From assembly GCA_023417065.1 (NCBI GenBank), contig JAEZGH010000051.1, positions 1 through 63,480 on the forward strand: a stretch of DNA of 63,480 bases, read 5' to 3'. The position numbers and the translations under genes are program-made. A model generated the notes under the pieces. That model worked only from the letters and a program-made list of their open reading frames with translations. It had not been told where the DNA came from and did no database searches. Numbering within the stretch: the first letter of the stretch is position 1; each line of letters starts with the position of its first letter. Of this stretch, positions 61,271-63,480 are shown piece after piece. This DNA is from Bacteroidota bacterium (GTDB lineage Bacteria; Bacteroidota; Bacteroidia; Cytophagales; Cyclobacteriaceae).

Positions 61271-61366
61271 AATAACCATAGCGCCAATTCCTATCCAAAT
61301 GGTCCCGGGATCCATACAAAATGAGGAAGGTCCAATGCCTTTGATTAATTCTGTTATTCTGTTCAT
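61190..61366 (-). CDS. Possible 58-residue small membrane protein ending in the repeat
   Basis: A minus-strand frame starting MNRITELIKGIGPSSF with one hydrophobic helix (TIWIGIGAMVIVSTSTAI) and ending in the repeat-encoded LKTDCGTDYKVDKVGTL. The unique N-terminal half with a credible membrane helix is the reason to list it. The C-terminal part is simply the repeat read in one frame, and the related copy R4 has indels in the corresponding stretch. It may be a chance frame. Confidence 0.25.
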   Translation of the reverse strand: MNRITELIKGIGPSSFCMDPGTIWIGIGAMVIVSTSTAISKLKTDCGTDYKVDKVGTL

Positions 61367-61452
61367 CGTGAGAAATAATTCGCAACTTTACGGTGTACTG
61401 AAAGAGGATTGATTATGACGGTGTGGTGAAGAAGCGCTGTGTGGTACGGTCC

Positions 61453-62034
61453 TTAACTTGTCCAGGACCCAACTTTTTCTTTTAAGGTCCATGACGCTCC
61501 AGATCTTTCAAGGAGCAAATCGCTGCCGCCGCCGCATTTATTACCGCATATATAAGCGACCCGTATAAACATCTTCGTCTTATCACAATTCAGGATTGGT
61601 TTGCTTACCGACAAAAAGCCATCGCCATGAATCTCATAAAACCTGTCCCAAAATATTTCTTTACTAACGTATTTGCTTCGAAATGAGTCCAGGTTTACAA
61701 TGGTAAATCCGTATTTTTCCATTTTCGCTGTTGAAAAACGGTTACTTCCCCGTAATTGTTTGTGGATGCAGGAGGTATCCCTTTCAGAAAGAATCATACT
61801 GACGAACGATGTGTACGTTCTGTCGTAATTATTCGGTGGTGGGAGTGAAGGTGTTTCTGACAAGATTCGAAGGAATTTCTTCCTATGCATAAAAGTATCG
61901 GTTAAGACGAGATGAATCAGAGAATAAACCAAGGAGTCTTCGTCGGGTTGGATGCGCGCATCGTGGTGAGTACTTGGTTTTGTACACGCGAATCCGAGAA
62001 GTACGATTAGAAAAGTTCTTATTGCCAGCTTCAT
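61453..62034 (-). CDS. Putative lipoprotein of unknown function
   Basis: A 193-residue protein with a lipoprotein signal (MKLAIRTFLIVLLGFAC). The mature part is mixed alpha/beta. The C-terminus MFIRVAYICGNKCGGGSDLLLERSGASWTLKEKVGSWTS resembles the end of other small Bacteroidota lipoproteins with a CxxxCGGG-type turn followed by a strand. No family name can be given. It lies isolated between repeats. Confidence 0.7.
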   Translation of the reverse strand: MKLAIRTFLIVLLGFACTKPSTHHDARIQPDEDSLVYSLIHLVLTDTFMHRKKFLRILSETPSLPPPNNYDRTYTSFVSMILSERDTSCIHKQLRGSNRFSTAKMEKYGFTIVNLDSFRSKYVSKEIFWDRFYEIHGDGFLSVSKPILNCDKTKMFIRVAYICGNKCGGGSDLLLERSGASWTLKEKVGSWTS

Positions 62035-62263
62035 AGGAGCATTTTCAAGCGGGAGTTAGCCATGGGTGATCGATACATTATTGAACTGTCGATAACGTTG
62101 AAAGTATAGGACCTGTCGGTATTCCAATTTAATGATTTTTCATTCAATCTGGTTCATAGCTGGTCGGATTTCCTGGCACACGTTTCGTTTTAGATGCGTC
62201 GATTTCGCGGTCTGTCATGAGTTCGTAGGGTAATGCTTTGGAAATCTTTTTTTCTGTGCGCAT

Positions 62264-62410
62264 CCTGAGGAAAGAGCAATCAGTTTTCAAACCTTATCAA
62301 CCTTAGTAACACAAATGAACCAGAAACACCCAACCTTATCAACCTTATAGTCCGTGCCGCAATCAGTCTTCAGTTTGATACAATAGCTATAGAGGTTGAT
62401 AAGGTATATT
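62264..62410. repeat. Dispersed repeat, copy R4
   Basis: Starts at GCATCCTGAGGAAAGAGCAA, then has the two AACCTTATCAACC cores (62290, 62332) and the GCAATCAGTCTTCAGTTTG tail seen in R3. It ends in AGAGGTTGATAAGGT, an inverted form of the core. Confidence 0.8.
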
Positions 62411-62531
62411 GGAGGTTCTTCTTCGGTATCTGTCAGAACGTACCACGTTTGAATGATTTCGCCTGCCCACGTCTAGTACGATAGAGCTGACCCACGAGCA
62501 GTATCGGGGGTTCAGAGATGCCAGGTGTTTC

Positions 62532-62975
62532 TCAACGCTCCCATTGAAGTCGGCTTTGATAAAATTTCAGTAACGACTCATACTCCTGCTGGAATGTGAT
62601 TTTTTTATGGTGCTCGGGCTGGTTAAGGATGTATTTGCAAACCTTGTCAACGTCAGACTTTGACACCGAGAACGCTGCTGAAGAGTCCTGCCATTCAAAG
62701 TTGTGCTTGCAAAGCTTGTTGTCGTTAATGAATGAAGAAGTGCTCCTGGCGATAACCGAAATTAGTGACTCTTCTGAAATTTTAGGAGAGCGCGAGACGA
62801 GCAGATGGACATGTTCCGGATTTGCGTAAATCGCGTAGAGCCTGGATTGATTGTTTTTCACGACTCCAGTGATGTACTTCTCAATACGAATCCGGATATT
62901 CTCCTCTATATAAGGAAATCGTTTAGCGGTAATGAGAATGAAATGGGTAAAGAGGTTGTTGTACTCGACTTTCAT
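62532..62975 (-). CDS. IS200-like Y1 (HUH) transposase
   Basis: A 147-residue single-domain Y1 transposase (Transposase_17, PF01797). The HUH motif is in NPEHVHLLVSR (His 55 and His 57), and the catalytic Tyr lies in VCKYILNQPEHHKKITFQQEY (about 115). WQDSSAAFSVSKSDVDKV is the usual segment before it. I start at MKVEYNNLF; six codons upstream is another ATG. No TnpB lies beside it. A 6-bp hairpin (63008-63013 with 63022-63027) sits just upstream. The family includes both IS200-type transposases and REP-associated ones; the dispersed repeats around it favour neither decisively. Confidence 0.92.
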   Translation of the reverse strand: MKVEYNNLFTHFILITAKRFPYIEENIRIRIEKYITGVVKNNQSRLYAIYANPEHVHLLVSRSPKISEESLISVIARSTSSFINDNKLCKHNFEWQDSSAAFSVSKSDVDKVCKYILNQPEHHKKITFQQEYESLLKFYQSRLQWER

Positions 62976-63173
62976 TATTAATAATTTACACAACGGTGTT
63001 GAAAAAATCCGACGAAAATAAGTCGGATACTTCGGGGGAACGGGTATAGATCAAATATATTTATGGACGTCGTTCGATGCAAGTCCGGCCGTCAAAATTG
63101 TTCTTATTCAATTATGTCGGCTAGCCAACCCTGACGCAATGATATGAATGACCCCGCTTGCCGATGGTGCCGC

Positions 63174-63480
63174 GAGCCGGAAGAAAGGCAATCGTTTTTC
63201 AAACCTTATCAACGTTAATGGCACGAATGACCCAAAAACATCCAACCTTGTCAACCTTTTAATCTGTGTTGGAGTTGGAGGTATTCAGTGACGCAACAGA
63301 TAAAAGATAGCCTCCATTTGCGGCCTTGCATGATACATCCCAACCAATGTGTGCTTCGAATGACTTTCGCACCTTTTGACTATAAGGTGGATAAGGTTTG
63401 AGCGTAGGATGTATCCAGGTTTTATCGAGGAGCATGATCATCTGGTCTGCCCATGACGATAAGGTTGATAAGGTTGGGAA
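63174..63480. repeat. Dispersed repeat, copy R5 (runs to window edge)
   Basis: Starts AGCCGGAAGAAAGGCAATCG, then TTTTTCAAACCTTATCAACG and the variant core AACCTTGTCAACC at 63243. The right part contains GATCATCTGGTCTGCCCATG (63434 onward) and ends with ATAAGGTTGATAAGGTTGGG, an inverted form of the left core. It appears to be the most complete copy, about 300 bp with inverted ends, and may continue past the window. Confidence 0.8.

Noticed and set aside
62532..62975. IS605-type element with TnpB and guide RNA
   Set aside because: No TnpB frame or remnant is visible on either side of the Y1 transposase.

Overview
The window looks like a chromosomal segment of a member of the Bacteroidota, most likely of the order Cytophagales. 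The evidence is a SusC/SusD outer-membrane pair, many lipoproteins with short spacers after the lipid-anchored cysteine, DUF4252, DUF4199 and DUF7935-type proteins that are largely confined to this phylum, weak Shine-Dalgarno signals, and a single-ACT small subunit of acetolactate synthase. The genus cannot be named from sequence alone. I saw no tRNA, rRNA or CRISPR array.

Layout. (1) 1-2.8 kb is a mobile-element graveyard: an IS91-type element in which a deletion has joined the front of a tyrosine recombinase to the back of a Y2 transposase, a second recombinase fragment, and between them two cassette-like genes bounded by a 34-bp direct repeat and an attC-like hairpin. (2) 2.8-6.8 kb, minus strand: ECF sigma factor, its anti-sigma factor, two DUF4252 proteins and an ABC transporter pair. 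(3) 6.9-17.4 kb is housekeeping: soluble-type glucose/sorbosone dehydrogenase, Bax-inhibitor-1 protein, redoxin, phosphopantetheinyl transferase, WD40 protein, DivIVA-domain protein with folB, a HesB-like protein, and a tight plus-strand run ending in dtd, a macro-domain protein and a VanX-type dipeptidase. (4) 17.5-31.6 kb holds branched-chain amino-acid synthesis on the minus strand: leuCDBA, ilvA, and an ilvE-ilvD-ilvB-ilvN-ilvC operon. The ilv operon is preceded by a leader peptide rich in Ile, Val and Leu codons, a perfect terminator hairpin and a competing antiterminator segment, which together form a textbook transcription attenuator. (5) 31.7-36.3 kb: an aminotransferase, a zinc phospholipase C/S1-P1-type hydrolase, and a 7TM-DISM membrane sensor whose C-terminus is an IS1595-type transposase zinc ribbon plus helix-turn-helix. 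(6) 37.2-51.5 kb is a polysaccharide utilisation locus: SusC, SusD, a duplicated LamG-like surface lipoprotein, three tandem PF10091 'glucoamylase' enzymes (the family that contains GH144 beta-1,2-glucanases) and a GH3 beta-glucosidase. The gene content fits beta-1,2-glucan as substrate. (7) 51.5-59.9 kb: a DUF4199 protein, a Gfo/Idh/MocA oxidoreductase, a PKD plus beta-helix lipoprotein, a GH29 fucosidase, an aminopeptidase P, a DUF4198 protein and a RidA-like protein. (8) 59.9-63.5 kb is nearly gene-free and holds at least five copies of a repeat built on AACCTTATCAACCTTA, together with a Y1 (HUH) IS200-like transposase and a small lipoprotein.

The observations I consider most worth following are the 7TM-DISM/transposase-zinc-ribbon fusion, the ilv attenuator, the three-enzyme PF10091 locus, and the dispersed repeat family beside a single-domain HUH transposase. 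All assignments rest on reading motifs by eye. No database search was run.
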